A stretch of 64,000 bases of DNA from DRPN01 sp964599235. Lineage in GTDB: Bacteria > Bacteroidota > Bacteroidia > Bacteroidales > VadinHA17. The stretch lies in the NCBI GenBank assembly GCA_964599235.1, contig CAZRDX010000007.1:62001-126000 (forward strand), in the 5' to 3' direction. The position numbers and the translations under genes were made by a program. A model generated the notes under the pieces. That model was not told the DNA's origin. It saw only the letters and a list, made by a program, of their open reading frames with translations, and ran no database searches. Of this stretch, positions 55,857 through 64,000 are shown one piece after another (within the stretch, counting starts at the first letter, position 1; every line of letters starts with the position of its first letter).

Positions 55857-56370
55857 ACAATACATCAGGGACCACAGAGAGGCATTTGAAACGGATCCTC
55901 CCGAGGGGCATGCCGAACGTTTCCGCAAGCGGTTCGAACAGCGGAGACGATGGAAGAATCTTTTCCTTCCTTTCCTGAGAATGACAGGTGGGGTGACGCT
56001 GTTCCTCCTCTCCTCGTTGTGGGTCCTCGAACACAGCGGACTGTTTCCGCGCCGCCAGGCAACACCGGAATACATGGAGGCGGAAATGTATTACGTCACC
56101 CAAGTAAATGCACGTATCTCTTCGATCCGACAGATGCATTTCATCGGTGACAGCATCCAGAAACAGATCCTTTTCCGGGAACTCAGCGGAATGGACTCGC
56201 TCTACCTGGAACTGCAGCATGAACTACAGATGAACCCCGGCGACGAACGGCTTCTCCAGGCCATGACCGAATATTACGAGGTCAAACTGGAGGTTCTGAA
56301 CCACATCATCCGACAACTGTCGGCATTGCAATCCCAAAAAGAAAAAAACCATGAGAGCCAGAATCTTTGA
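55843..56370 (+). CDS. Single-pass membrane protein, probable anti-sigma factor
   Basis: 175 residues overlapping the ECF sigma gene by 14 nt. The N-terminal ~45 residues are cytosolic and charged (LEQYIRDHREAFETDPPEGHAERFRKRFEQRRR), then one membrane helix (FLRMTGGVTLFLLSSLWVLEH). A ~100-residue periplasmic helical domain follows (YYVTQVNARISSIRQMHFIGDSIQKQIL, YYEVKLEVLNHIIRQLSALQ). It lacks the HxxxCxxC zinc motif of classical anti-sigma proteins. The position and topology make an anti-sigma role probable but not proven. Confidence 0.75.
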   Translation: MDRLEQYIRDHREAFETDPPEGHAERFRKRFEQRRRWKNLFLPFLRMTGGVTLFLLSSLWVLEHSGLFPRRQATPEYMEAEMYYVTQVNARISSIRQMHFIGDSIQKQILFRELSGMDSLYLELQHELQMNPGDERLLQAMTEYYEVKLEVLNHIIRQLSALQSQKEKNHESQNL

Positions 56371-57424
56371 ACTGAACGGTGTCTTCCTGCTTCTGCTGAT
56401 CACGGCCACCCTCAATACTGCCCGGGCCGAGGAGATCCGGAAACTGTACCACCGTACCTTCCCCGCCGGTGATTCCACACATCTGAGCATTGACAACAGG
56501 TTCGGGGATATCAATTTCATCAACTGGGACCGGGACAGTCTGGTCCTCGACGCCGTGGTGACCATCGACTATCCCTCCTCCGCCAAGGGAAAGGAACTGC
56601 TCAAATACATCAAGGTATCCATCATCAGGGAAGGGAATCGGATCCAGGCTGTGACGGAGATCGATGAAAAGTTCATCAACAAATGGTATCCCCGTAACGA
56701 CAGGAAAAAATTCAGGATCGATTATACGGTCCATGCACCTGCCTGTATCAATCTCACCGTGATGAACAAGTACGGTGATCTGTTCATCAATGAACTAAGC
56801 GGCCATGCCGACCTCCAGGTCAAATACGGACATCTGAAAATAAACCGGCTGAGCCGCGGCAACCGGAAACCGCTGAACACCCTCTATCTGGCCTATTCCA
56901 AAGGGACGATCGATCAGGCCGGCTGGCTCATGATCGAGCTCAAATATTCCCACCTCAACATCGGCCACGCCAAAGCGATCGCCGGCGAGAGCAAATACTC
57001 CAAGGTCAGGATGGATCGGGCCAGCTCCCTGGTGATAGAGTCCAAATATGACACCTATAACCTCGGCACGCTGAACAACATGGTGTTCGTCGCCTCATAC
57101 GGGGAGATCAAAGCGGAGGAGGTCAGAAACAAACTCTCCCTGGAGACAAGATACACCACTGTGGACATAGAACATGTCCCGGCCGGGTTCTCCTCTGTGG
57201 ATATAGAGAATGCCTACGGGACCGTCAAGATCGGGATCGATCCCGAAGCTTCCTACTATCTCAAAGGGAGCACTTCCTACTGTAAGATCGATCATCCTGA
57301 AGCCCGTATCAACCGCATCGTCAAGAACGGATCCTATGAAGTGGACGGCCTCATCGGGAGTGATCCGAAAACCCGGTCGCGTGTCACCGTCCGTTCCAAA
57401 TACGCCGGTGTCTATCTGCATTAA
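56351..57424 (+). CDS. Secreted DUF4097-like beta-helix protein
   Basis: 357 residues overlapping the probable anti-sigma gene by 20 nt, so read from the same transcript. The signal peptide is IFELNGVFLLLLITATLNTARAE. The mature protein consists of short beta-repeats with recurring 'KYSxxxI' and 'SKYDTYNLG' units (LSIDNRFGDINFINW, LKYSHLNIGHAKAIAGESKYSKVRMDRASSLVIESKYDTYNLG, VDIENAYGTVKIGIDPEASY), a pattern of DUF4097 putative adhesins. ECF sigma, anti-sigma and DUF4097 genes often occur together. The molecular role is unknown. Confidence 0.82.
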   Translation: MRARIFELNGVFLLLLITATLNTARAEEIRKLYHRTFPAGDSTHLSIDNRFGDINFINWDRDSLVLDAVVTIDYPSSAKGKELLKYIKVSIIREGNRIQAVTEIDEKFINKWYPRNDRKKFRIDYTVHAPACINLTVMNKYGDLFINELSGHADLQVKYGHLKINRLSRGNRKPLNTLYLAYSKGTIDQAGWLMIELKYSHLNIGHAKAIAGESKYSKVRMDRASSLVIESKYDTYNLGTLNNMVFVASYGEIKAEEVRNKLSLETRYTTVDIEHVPAGFSSVDIENAYGTVKIGIDPEASYYLKGSTSYCKIDHPEARINRIVKNGSYEVDGLIGSDPKTRSRVTVRSKYAGVYLH

Positions 57425-57452
57425 AAAGGGATCAAAAAAGGATCAGAACAAG

Positions 57453-57481
57453 GGGTCCCGGCTCCGGGACCCTTTGCTTTT
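57453..57481 (+). terminator. Terminator of the ECF sigma operon
   Basis: GGGTCCCG / CGGGACCC hairpin with a 4-nt loop followed by TTTGCTTTT. It closes the sigma/anti-sigma/DUF4097 unit. The rest of the 260-bp gap to the SusC gene is A/T-rich and contains a -7-like TATTTTTG at 57607-57614. Confidence 0.85.
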
Positions 57482-57684
57482 GTCCGCCGCCCCCTTCCTC
57501 AAACAAACCCAACACACTGTATCACTGGATATTACATATAGCGATATCCGCATTTTGTTATATTTTAACTTTTTCTGCATAAATATCAACAAAAGAATAT
57601 TTTTTTTATTTTTGTTATGCTTTACGGATGACGGGAGTTTCCCGTTATGAAGAAAAGTAATTATTAACCTAAAACTGATCATTT

Positions 57685-60600
57685 ATGGACAAAAAACCAT
57701 TGCTTTCGTTGTTCATGGCCTTTGTCTTCATGATAGGAGCCATGGCACAGGAAAAAACGATCACCGGGACGGTGACCTCCGCAGAGGACGGTTCCACGCT
57801 CCCGGGTGTGAGTGTGGTCGTAAAAGGGTCTACGATCGGTACGATCACAGACGCGAACGGTCATTACACGTTGAAGGTCCCTGCCGATGCGCAGGTATTG
57901 GTCTTCTCCTTCGTAGGCATGGCCACCAAGGAGGTGGAGATCGGTGACAAGACGGTCATCGACGTGGTGATGGAGCCCAGCAATGTGGAACTTGATGAGG
58001 TTGTGGTAACCTCACTGGGTATCTCGAAAGAGAAAAAGGCGCTGGGTTTTGCCGTCAGTGAAGTGAGCGGCAAGGAACTTTCAACGGTGAAGGAGACCAA
58101 CGTGGTCAACTCCCTCTCGGGACGTGTGGCCGGTGTGGTGATCACCGAATCGCCGACAGGACCGGGTGGCGGCACCCGTGTGGTGATCCGCGGGAACAAC
58201 TCGATCACCGGGAACAACCAGCCGCTCTATGTCGTCGACGGGATCCCGATCGACAACTCAGGTTTCGGAAGTGCCAACGGTTCGGGAACGGCCAACTACC
58301 GGCGGGATGACTACGGTACGGGGATCTCTGACATCAACCCTGACGACATCGAGTCGATCACGGTACTGAAAGGCCCCAACGCTGCCGCTCTTTACGGTTC
58401 GCGTGCCGCCAACGGGGTGATCCTCATCACCACCAAGAAAGGGAAAGCTCAAAAAGGCATCGGGGTCAACTTCAACAGCTCGACCATGTGGGAGAACCCG
58501 CTCATCCTTCCCAATTTCCAGAACGAATACGGGCAGGGTTCCGACGGGCAGACTTACAACGATGTGAACGAGCTGCGCAACCATGGCGGTTCCTGGGGTG
58601 CCAAGATGGATGGCAGTGAACAGCTTTACTGGACCGGTGAGACCCGACCTTATGTGGCACAGCCTGACAATGTGAAGGATTTCTTCCAGACAGGAAGCAA
58701 CCTGGTCAATACGCTGGCCCTGGAAGGCGGGAATGACACCTACACGCTCCGTTTCGCCTATACCAACAACCATGCACGGTCGATCCTCCCCAACGCAGGC
58801 CTCACGAGAAACAACTTCGACCTGCGTGCCGTAGGGCATCTTTCGGAGCGTCTGACCGTCGATGCCAAGATCACCTACTTCGTCCAGAAAGCCAACCAGC
58901 GTCCGTTCCAGGGCACCGAGGGTGTGATGGCTTACCTGTACGACATCCCGCGTAACCTGGACATCAACGACCTGAAAGACTATCAGAACCCGGACTATTC
59001 GGTGCGCACCTATACCAACGGCACCAACGGCAACCCCTACTGGATACAGTATCATGATGTCAACCGCGACACCCGTAACCGTACCCTCGGATTTGCTAAA
59101 GCCACCTATGAGTTCACCGACTGGCTCTCGGCTTTCGTACGGGTGGGTACCGACTTCGTATCGCAGAAGATCGAGACCATCAACCAGTACGGTCACTGGT
59201 TCTACCAGACCGGCCGGTTCAATTTCCGGACCTACAATACCAGCGAGACCAACGCCGACTTCCTCTTCATGCTGGACAAGAACATCGGGTCTTCCTTTAA
59301 CATCTCGGCCAACTTCGGCGGCAACATGAGGATCAACACTTACGAGCACATGGGTGTGTACGGTGAGGACTTCAAGATCCCGACCAAGCCCACGACAGCC
59401 AGCGCAAGGGAGTTGATCCCCTCCTACACGCCGCTGCGGAAGAAAAAAGTGAACTCGCTTTACGGATCGGTATCGCTCTCGTACAACAGTTTCCTCTATC
59501 TGGACATTACGGGACGTAACGACTGGTCGTCGACCCTGCCCAAGGATAACTGGTCGTACTTCTATCCTTCGGTAAGCCTTTCGGCCCTGCTCAACAAGTA
59601 CATCGATCCCGACAACAACATCTTCGATCTGTTGAAGGTACGAGGCAGCTGGGCCAAAGTGGGTAGCGACACAGGCCCGTATCAGCTGGATATCTATTAC
59701 AATCTGCAGCAGAATGGCTATCTGGGTCTGACCACCCTTTCGCGTCCCGCAGTGAAGATGAACCCCAACCTGAAGCCCGAGCAGACCAGCTCGCTCGAGT
59801 TCGGACTGGAGTTCAGGATGTTCAAGAACCGTCTGTATGGTGACTTCTCGATCTACAACATCAAATCGACCGACCTGATCATGGATGTGCCCGTTTCAGC
59901 ATCCACCGGTTATCATTACTTCCGCAGCAATGTGGGACAGATGACCAACAAAGGGGTCGAATTCATGTTCGGTGGTGTACCTGTACAGACGAAAGATTTC
60001 TCGTGGGACATCTCGCTCAATCTTTCGCACAACAAGAACACCCTGGACGAACTCATCGAAGGTCTTGACAAGTACATCTTCTCCACGACCAATGCCGGCA
60101 ACGTGGTGGTACAGGCCACGGTGGGCGGTGGTTACGGAGACATCTACGGCACCGACTGGATGCGCACAGAGGATGGTCGCCTGGTGGTAGATGCTCAGGG
60201 ACGTCCGCTGGCCACATCCGACAAGGTCTATCTGGGTAACTACCAGCCCGATTGGGTGGGTGGTCTGAACAATACCCTGCGTTACAAGGGGATCAGCTTC
60301 AACGCCCTTATCGACATGCGTTTCGGCGGCCAGCTCTTCTCCGGTACCGACGCTTCGCTCGATGCCGCCGGTGTCACCGAACGCACGCTCAAGTATCGCG
60401 AAGGCGTGACCCTGGATGCCGTTTACAATACCGGCACTCCCGACAACCCCATCTGGACCGAGAACACCACCCAGATCACTGGGCAACAGTACTGGGGAGC
60501 TGTCTCCAGGATCGCTTCGAACTATATCTACGACCAGACCTTCATCATGCTGCGCGAGATGTCACTCACCTATACCCTGCCGAAGAAGTTCTTCGAGAAC

Positions 60601-60780
60601 AACTTCATCGGCTCGATGTCGGTGGGTCTGATCGCCAGGAACCTGGCCTTCCTTTACAAGGATATGGAGAACTTCGACCCGATCTCAAGTTACAGTACCA
60701 GTAACTTCGCCCAGGGTATCCTCTATTTCACCCTGCCTACCACGAGAAGCTTCGGGTTCAATGTGAATGTCAAGTTTTAA
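57685..60780 (+). CDS. susC: SusC/RagA-family TonB-dependent outer-membrane receptor
   Basis: 1031 residues. The signal peptide is LLSLFMAFVFMIGAMAQ. A carboxypeptidase-regulatory-like domain follows (ITGTVTSAEDGSTLPGVSVVVKGS, residues ~24-110), then the TonB-box DEVVVTSLGI, the plug domain (VAGVVITESPTGPGGGTRVVIRGNNSITGNNQPLYVVDGIPID ... ALYGSRAANGVILITTKKG) and the 22-strand barrel, ending in aromatic NVNVKF. It pairs with the SusD gene 18 bp downstream. Together they import oligosaccharides or other large nutrients. The ligand is not deducible, though a GH18 gene faces the pair across a terminator. Confidence 0.95.
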   Translation: MDKKPLLSLFMAFVFMIGAMAQEKTITGTVTSAEDGSTLPGVSVVVKGSTIGTITDANGHYTLKVPADAQVLVFSFVGMATKEVEIGDKTVIDVVMEPSNVELDEVVVTSLGISKEKKALGFAVSEVSGKELSTVKETNVVNSLSGRVAGVVITESPTGPGGGTRVVIRGNNSITGNNQPLYVVDGIPIDNSGFGSANGSGTANYRRDDYGTGISDINPDDIESITVLKGPNAAALYGSRAANGVILITTKKGKAQKGIGVNFNSSTMWENPLILPNFQNEYGQGSDGQTYNDVNELRNHGGSWGAKMDGSEQLYWTGETRPYVAQPDNVKDFFQTGSNLVNTLALEGGNDTYTLRFAYTNNHARSILPNAGLTRNNFDLRAVGHLSERLTVDAKITYFVQKANQRPFQGTEGVMAYLYDIPRNLDINDLKDYQNPDYSVRTYTNGTNGNPYWIQYHDVNRDTRNRTLGFAKATYEFTDWLSAFVRVGTDFVSQKIETINQYGHWFYQTGRFNFRTYNTSETNADFLFMLDKNIGSSFNISANFGGNMRINTYEHMGVYGEDFKIPTKPTTASARELIPSYTPLRKKKVNSLYGSVSLSYNSFLYLDITGRNDWSSTLPKDNWSYFYPSVSLSALLNKYIDPDNNIFDLLKVRGSWAKVGSDTGPYQLDIYYNLQQNGYLGLTTLSRPAVKMNPNLKPEQTSSLEFGLEFRMFKNRLYGDFSIYNIKSTDLIMDVPVSASTGYHYFRSNVGQMTNKGVEFMFGGVPVQTKDFSWDISLNLSHNKNTLDELIEGLDKYIFSTTNAGNVVVQATVGGGYGDIYGTDWMRTEDGRLVVDAQGRPLATSDKVYLGNYQPDWVGGLNNTLRYKGISFNALIDMRFGGQLFSGTDASLDAAGVTERTLKYREGVTLDAVYNTGTPDNPIWTENTTQITGQQYWGAVSRIASNYIYDQTFIMLREMSLTYTLPKKFFENNFIGSMSVGLIARNLAFLYKDMENFDPISSYSTSNFAQGILYFTLPTTRSFGFNVNVKF

Positions 60781-60798
60781 CCACAAAAGCTGAACGAG

Positions 60799-62508
60799 AT
60801 GAAAACACTGAAATACATCATTTCCTTAATGTTCATTCTCGGGTTGGCATCCTGCACGGGTGATTTCGAGAAGATCAACAAGAACCCGAACGCAGTGTAT
60901 CCGGATGAAGCCAGTGCACGCTACTTCATCACCAACCCGGAATTCCAATTGTACGCTCCCAACCGTTATCCTTACTGGCGTGCTCATCTGATCCATACCG
61001 ACCGTTATGCCGGTTATTTCACCTTTGGTTTCAAAGGTTGCTGGTGGTCCGATGAGCTGGGTTACAAATACGCCTCCGGTTACACGGATGCAACATGGGG
61101 ATGGCTGGAAGGTTACTTCAGCCAGATCAACAACTTCCTCTCGCTCACAGCTGAGGGGGGAGATTTCGAGAATCCCCTGATGCATGCCGTCGGGAAGATC
61201 ATCAAGGTGCTTTATTACCAGATGTTCACCGACGTATTTGGGGAGATCCCCTATTCGCAGGCCGGGGATCCCGACATCCAGCAGCCCAAGTTCGACCCCC
61301 AGAACAGCATCTATCAGGGTCTGATCCAGACGCTGGATGAGGCCATCGCCACCATCGGCGACAATGACCGTACCGGTGACGGTGTGGATGATCTGGGTGA
61401 GAACGACATCATCTACAACGGGGACCTGCAGAAATGGAAGAAGCTGGCCAACACACTGAAGCTCCGTCTGGCCATGCGTGCTTATGGTGCCGAAGGGGCC
61501 GACTGGGTGAACAGCGCAGTGAGCAGCGCTTTCCAGACCGGTCTGTTCCTCGACAACGAGGATGACAACGCCCTTCTGCCCAAGGACAATGAGATCTCCC
61601 AGTGGGGCAGTGCCTGCTACGGCGATATCTGGTGGAACTTCGGCCTGGGTTCCAACTGGACCATGGGTAAATATCTCATCGACTATCTGGCCAAGTACGA
61701 CGACCCGCGGCTGGAGAAATACGCCAAGCCTGCTCCCGGCGGCACCTTTGTCCTCTACAGGCCCAAAGCCGATGAAGACCAGGACGGCCATGACAACTTC
61801 CCACACAGGATCAACTACCTGAAAGATGTGCTGAACGAAGCCACCGGCGGCGACATGACCTTCACCGACTGGGGTGACAGCGTCCAGATCTCGATCCCCG
61901 AGAACAAGTATTACATCGGTCAGCCGCCTCGTCTGAACAGCAAGGTATATCCTTTCGCACGTTACGAGTTCTGGTCCACGCCGGCCGATATCGTCATCCA
62001 GAAGAAGAACCAGGGCAAGCCGATCTTCCCCGAGATCATCCTTACCACGGCCGAGTCGTATTTCCTGCGTGCTGAGGCCGTAGAGCGTGGCCTGGCCAGT
62101 GGCAATGCCCAGGATCTGCTGAACCAGGGCATCACCTATGCCATGAAGCTGTGGGGTGTGGACGACGGAGCCATCGCCACTTATCTGGCCAACTCCGACC
62201 TGGCCCACCTCAACGGTTCCACCGAGGAGAACCTGCGCAAGATCCATATCCAGAAATGGCTGGCCCACTACACCGACGGTTTCGAGGGGTGGGCCGATCT
62301 GCGCAAGAACGGTGCTCCCGTGGAGATGGCCCAGGGGGTGAGCGACCCGCTCATCTTTGGTCTGGGTGACGACAACGGTGTGCTGCCGCAGCGCATGCGT
62401 TACGGCAACCAGGCCTACAACACCAACGGTGACAACCTGCAGGAAGCCATCGGACGTCAGGGTCCCGATGTGCAGGGTACCAAGCTGTGGTGGGCCAAAA
62501 CCGATTGA
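60799..62508 (+). CDS. susD: SusD/RagB-family nutrient-binding lipoprotein
   Basis: 569 residues. The lipoprotein signal TLKYIISLMFILGLASC has lipobox LASC. The family's N-terminal segment is present (FEKINKNPNAVYPDEASARYFITNPEFQLY), with the SusD-like TPR helices (AVGKIIKVLYYQMFTDVFGEIPYSQAG, KKLANTLKLRLAMRAYGA) and the terminal ILTTAESYFLRAEAVERGLASGNAQDLLNQGI and QKWLAHYTDGFEGWADLRK. This matches the SusD-like_2 branch. It sits 18 bp after susC, forming the canonical pair, and is closed by a palindromic terminator. Confidence 0.95.
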   Translation: MKTLKYIISLMFILGLASCTGDFEKINKNPNAVYPDEASARYFITNPEFQLYAPNRYPYWRAHLIHTDRYAGYFTFGFKGCWWSDELGYKYASGYTDATWGWLEGYFSQINNFLSLTAEGGDFENPLMHAVGKIIKVLYYQMFTDVFGEIPYSQAGDPDIQQPKFDPQNSIYQGLIQTLDEAIATIGDNDRTGDGVDDLGENDIIYNGDLQKWKKLANTLKLRLAMRAYGAEGADWVNSAVSSAFQTGLFLDNEDDNALLPKDNEISQWGSACYGDIWWNFGLGSNWTMGKYLIDYLAKYDDPRLEKYAKPAPGGTFVLYRPKADEDQDGHDNFPHRINYLKDVLNEATGGDMTFTDWGDSVQISIPENKYYIGQPPRLNSKVYPFARYEFWSTPADIVIQKKNQGKPIFPEIILTTAESYFLRAEAVERGLASGNAQDLLNQGITYAMKLWGVDDGAIATYLANSDLAHLNGSTEENLRKIHIQKWLAHYTDGFEGWADLRKNGAPVEMAQGVSDPLIFGLGDDNGVLPQRMRYGNQAYNTNGDNLQEAIGRQGPDVQGTKLWWAKTD

Positions 62509-62526
62509 AACGCACCTTCTTGATAT

Positions 62527-62562
62527 AAAAAAAGAGCGTCCGGCCGGACGCTCTTTTTTTTT
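62527..62562. terminator. Palindromic bidirectional terminator between susD and GH18
   Basis: A perfect palindrome, GAGCGTCCGG / CCGGACGCTC with no unpaired loop bases in the DNA, flanked by poly-A and poly-T. It serves the convergent pair. Confidence 0.9.
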
Positions 62563-62576
62563 GACCTGATCCGGCC

Positions 62577-63686
62577 TCAGAAACTTTTCTCCTCTCCGGC
62601 CAGCAGCGTGTCCGCGATCGTCCTCAGCAGGCGCAAGGAATCGATGTAAGTATCCTGGCTCAGCTCCCAGATCATGATCCCTCCTATCTCATGATGCTTC
62701 ACGTAGGAAGCTTTTCTCCCCATGGTGATGCGGCCGTTGTAATAGATCTCCCCCACCTGGTCCTGGTCATACGCATCAGGATGGTATTCAAGGATGGCAC
62801 GGTAGGTGATGCCACGTCCTCCGTTGGAAAAATCCCGTCCATAAAAAGGCACTCCCAGGAGGATCTTTTCCGCCGGCCAGCCCCGGTAGTTGATCCAGTA
62901 GGCCAGACCGGTAGAGGAGACATCGCTGCCGCTGCCTATGGCATCCTCATAGGAAGAATGCGGCCCAGGAGCACTCCACGGGCCTGTGAAATCATAAGCC
63001 ATCACCTGAAGATCGTCCGCCTCTTCAGCCACCCCGTCGAAATAATGTTTCCCTCCCCAGTTGGTGGCCATCAGGTCAACCGAGATACCAATGCCAAAAG
63101 GTTCGAACACCTCGCGCAGTTCCCGCAGCAGCTCGACCAAAGCTTCGCTTTCTTCGGGGATCACCGTCCCCGTCGAGAAGCCGTTCCAGTACTCCCAATC
63201 GATGTCCACACCATCCAGGCAGTTGGCAAAGACATAGTTCTTGATATCCCGCACCAGCCGGGCCCTTTTGACATCGTCGACAGCTGTGGGAGGGAAATTC
63301 CCGGAACCGGTAGCTCCTCCAACAGACAAATAGACCTGTACTCCGTGTGCATGGGCTACGTCCACCAACAAACCGGTGATATCCAGATGACTGGCATCCA
63401 AATGTCCCTCAGGGGTAACGGATGCGAACGCATAGTCGATGCGGGTGATCTCATCCCAATGCACGGAGGACACAGGCAGGTTATCCTCGCCCCAGTAGGG
63501 ATAGAACCCCACCACCTTTGAGGGAGCCTCTTTGGGCTCGAAAGGGTGATCGCAAACAGGACGGGTCAGGTCCTCCCTGACAGGTACATCCGGACCGTCA
63601 TCCTTGGTACAGGAGTTCCCAGCAAGCAGGAACAACATGGCCAGAAACAGCCGGAAACCTCTTCTTTGATAAAACTCTCTGCTCAT
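62577..63686 (-). CDS. GH18-family lipoprotein (chitinase / endo-beta-N-acetylglucosaminidase type)
   Basis: 369 residues. The lipoprotein signal FRLFLAMLFLLAGNSC has the modified Cys at residue 26. The catalytic motif of family 18, DxxDxDxE, reads D158-G-V-D-I-D-W-E165, with Glu165 as the acid/base. Flanking strands (VVGFYPYWGEDNLP, VQVYLSVGGATG, LQVMAYDFTGPWS, GGIMIWELSQDT) complete the barrel. GH18 enzymes cleave chitin or the chitobiose core of N-glycans using the substrate's N-acetyl group. The start ATG overlaps by 4 nt the stop of the upstream gene. It faces the SusC/SusD pair and probably belongs to the same utilisation locus. Confidence 0.92.
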   Translation of the reverse strand: MSREFYQRRGFRLFLAMLFLLAGNSCTKDDGPDVPVREDLTRPVCDHPFEPKEAPSKVVGFYPYWGEDNLPVSSVHWDEITRIDYAFASVTPEGHLDASHLDITGLLVDVAHAHGVQVYLSVGGATGSGNFPPTAVDDVKRARLVRDIKNYVFANCLDGVDIDWEYWNGFSTGTVIPEESEALVELLRELREVFEPFGIGISVDLMATNWGGKHYFDGVAEEADDLQVMAYDFTGPWSAPGPHSSYEDAIGSGSDVSSTGLAYWINYRGWPAEKILLGVPFYGRDFSNGGRGITYRAILEYHPDAYDQDQVGEIYYNGRITMGRKASYVKHHEIGGIMIWELSQDTYIDSLRLLRTIADTLLAGEEKSF

Positions 63687-64000
63687 TGATCTTCTTTTTC
63701 AAGGAAAATGGTAACAAAATCGTACGGTTCTATCATCCATCCTTCTGGTAAGGGCTTTTTTTCCTTTCCTAAGGGGTCCGAGAGAAAGATCCTGCTGTTC
63801 AACCGGTCTGCTCTACTCAGTTCCAGGACACGTTGTTTCTCCGAGGGGTTGAAGACCCTCATCAACAGTCCTCCGGACACAGGACCGACCCATGTAACCA
63901 TCAGAGTACTGTCCTGAGGATAAGGGAGTTTTTCCATCCCGGACTCACGTAAAGAACCTTTCAAAGCGATCAGGGGTTGCAGCACTTCCTCCCCGTAACG
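63683..64000 (-). CDS. C-terminal fragment of a larger protein, possibly an alpha-mannosidase-like glycoside hydrolase
   Basis: The frame is open to the right edge, so only the last 105 residues are visible (from RYGEEVLQPLIALKG to FLEKEDQ). The part reading MVTWVGPVSGGLLMRVFNPSEKQRVLEL and ending EPYDFVTIFLE resembles the C-terminal beta-sandwich of GH38-type alpha-mannosidases. That match is from memory and weak. It is upstream of and overlapping the GH18 gene by 4 nt, so the two form an operon. If it is a mannosidase, N-glycan breakdown would be a good guess for the whole locus. Confidence 0.45.
   Translation of the reverse strand, partial: RYGEEVLQPLIALKGSLRESGMEKLPYPQDSTLMVTWVGPVSGGLLMRVFNPSEKQRVLELSRADRLNSRIFLSDPLGKEKKPLPEGWMIEPYDFVTIFLEKEDQ

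Noticed and set aside
60826..62268. Minus-strand open frame of 480 codons
   Set aside because: Antisense to susD, whose lipobox and family motifs are complete.

Overview
The window is about 64 kb of a Bacteroidota chromosome, most likely from the order Bacteroidales. The evidence is a SusC/SusD pair plus an orphan SusD, lipoproteins with Bacteroidota-style lipoboxes, two proteins with type IX secretion (T9SS) sorting domains, a long SecA with a zinc tail, and promoters matching the Bacteroidota pattern TTTG-N19/20-TAnnTTTG. No rRNA, CRISPR array, insertion sequence, integrase or phage gene was seen. Coding density is high and there are 47 protein genes, two of them cut by the window edges, plus one tRNA. 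Genus and species cannot be fixed from what is here.

Region by region. 1-2446: the end of a propeller/Y_Y_Y/PP2C signalling protein. 2534-13755: a sugar-oxidation neighbourhood with three Gfo/Idh/MocA oxidoreductases (two Tat-exported, one cytosolic), two DUF1080 lipoproteins, a DoxX-like membrane protein, a secreted M14 peptidase and PEP carboxykinase. 13935-17568: a CPA2 antiporter coupled to an AmrS-type radical SAM enzyme, then acylphosphatase and a small helical protein. 17690-25746: tRNA-Ser(UGA), HU, TrmH, a LytTR regulator with an aminotransferase and two unknown proteins, a TSUP transporter with a receiver protein, GlyA, and a DUF4190-like membrane protein. 25964-29892: a second DUF4190-like protein and two tandem ClC-CBS transporters. 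30073-38480: an M16 peptidase pair overlapping a T9SS type B protein, then Rel, a Fur-family regulator and PurA. 38539-48002: an MFS transporter with a large insert, a cytidylate-kinase-like protein, an acyl-CoA ligase, an orphan SusD, a Gly-rich LolA-like protein and a TPR protein. 48091-57424: SecA, divergent from a large T9SS propeller protein that is followed by an ECF sigma/membrane protein/DUF4097-like trio. 57685-64000: SusC-SusD facing a GH18 lipoprotein and the tail of a probable further glycoside-active protein.

How the genes fit together. The right end looks like a small glycan-utilisation locus: SusC/SusD for uptake, with surface or periplasmic GH18. The left end resembles the envelope part of the oxidise-then-eliminate (3-keto-glycoside) route known in Bacteroides, where Gfo/Idh/MocA dehydrogenases make 3-keto sugars and DUF1080 proteins cleave or hydrate them. 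PEP carboxykinase beside the cytosolic oxidoreductase would suit sugar catabolism or gluconeogenesis. The middle is largely housekeeping (Rel, PurA, GlyA, HU, TrmH, SecA).

The points most worth a second look are the DoxX/Tat-oxidoreductase operon, a run of ten C residues inside the T9SS propeller gene just ahead of its sorting domain, several -7 promoter elements only 6-7 nt from start codons (candidate leaderless mRNAs), and the two ClC paralogues with altered selectivity-filter motifs.
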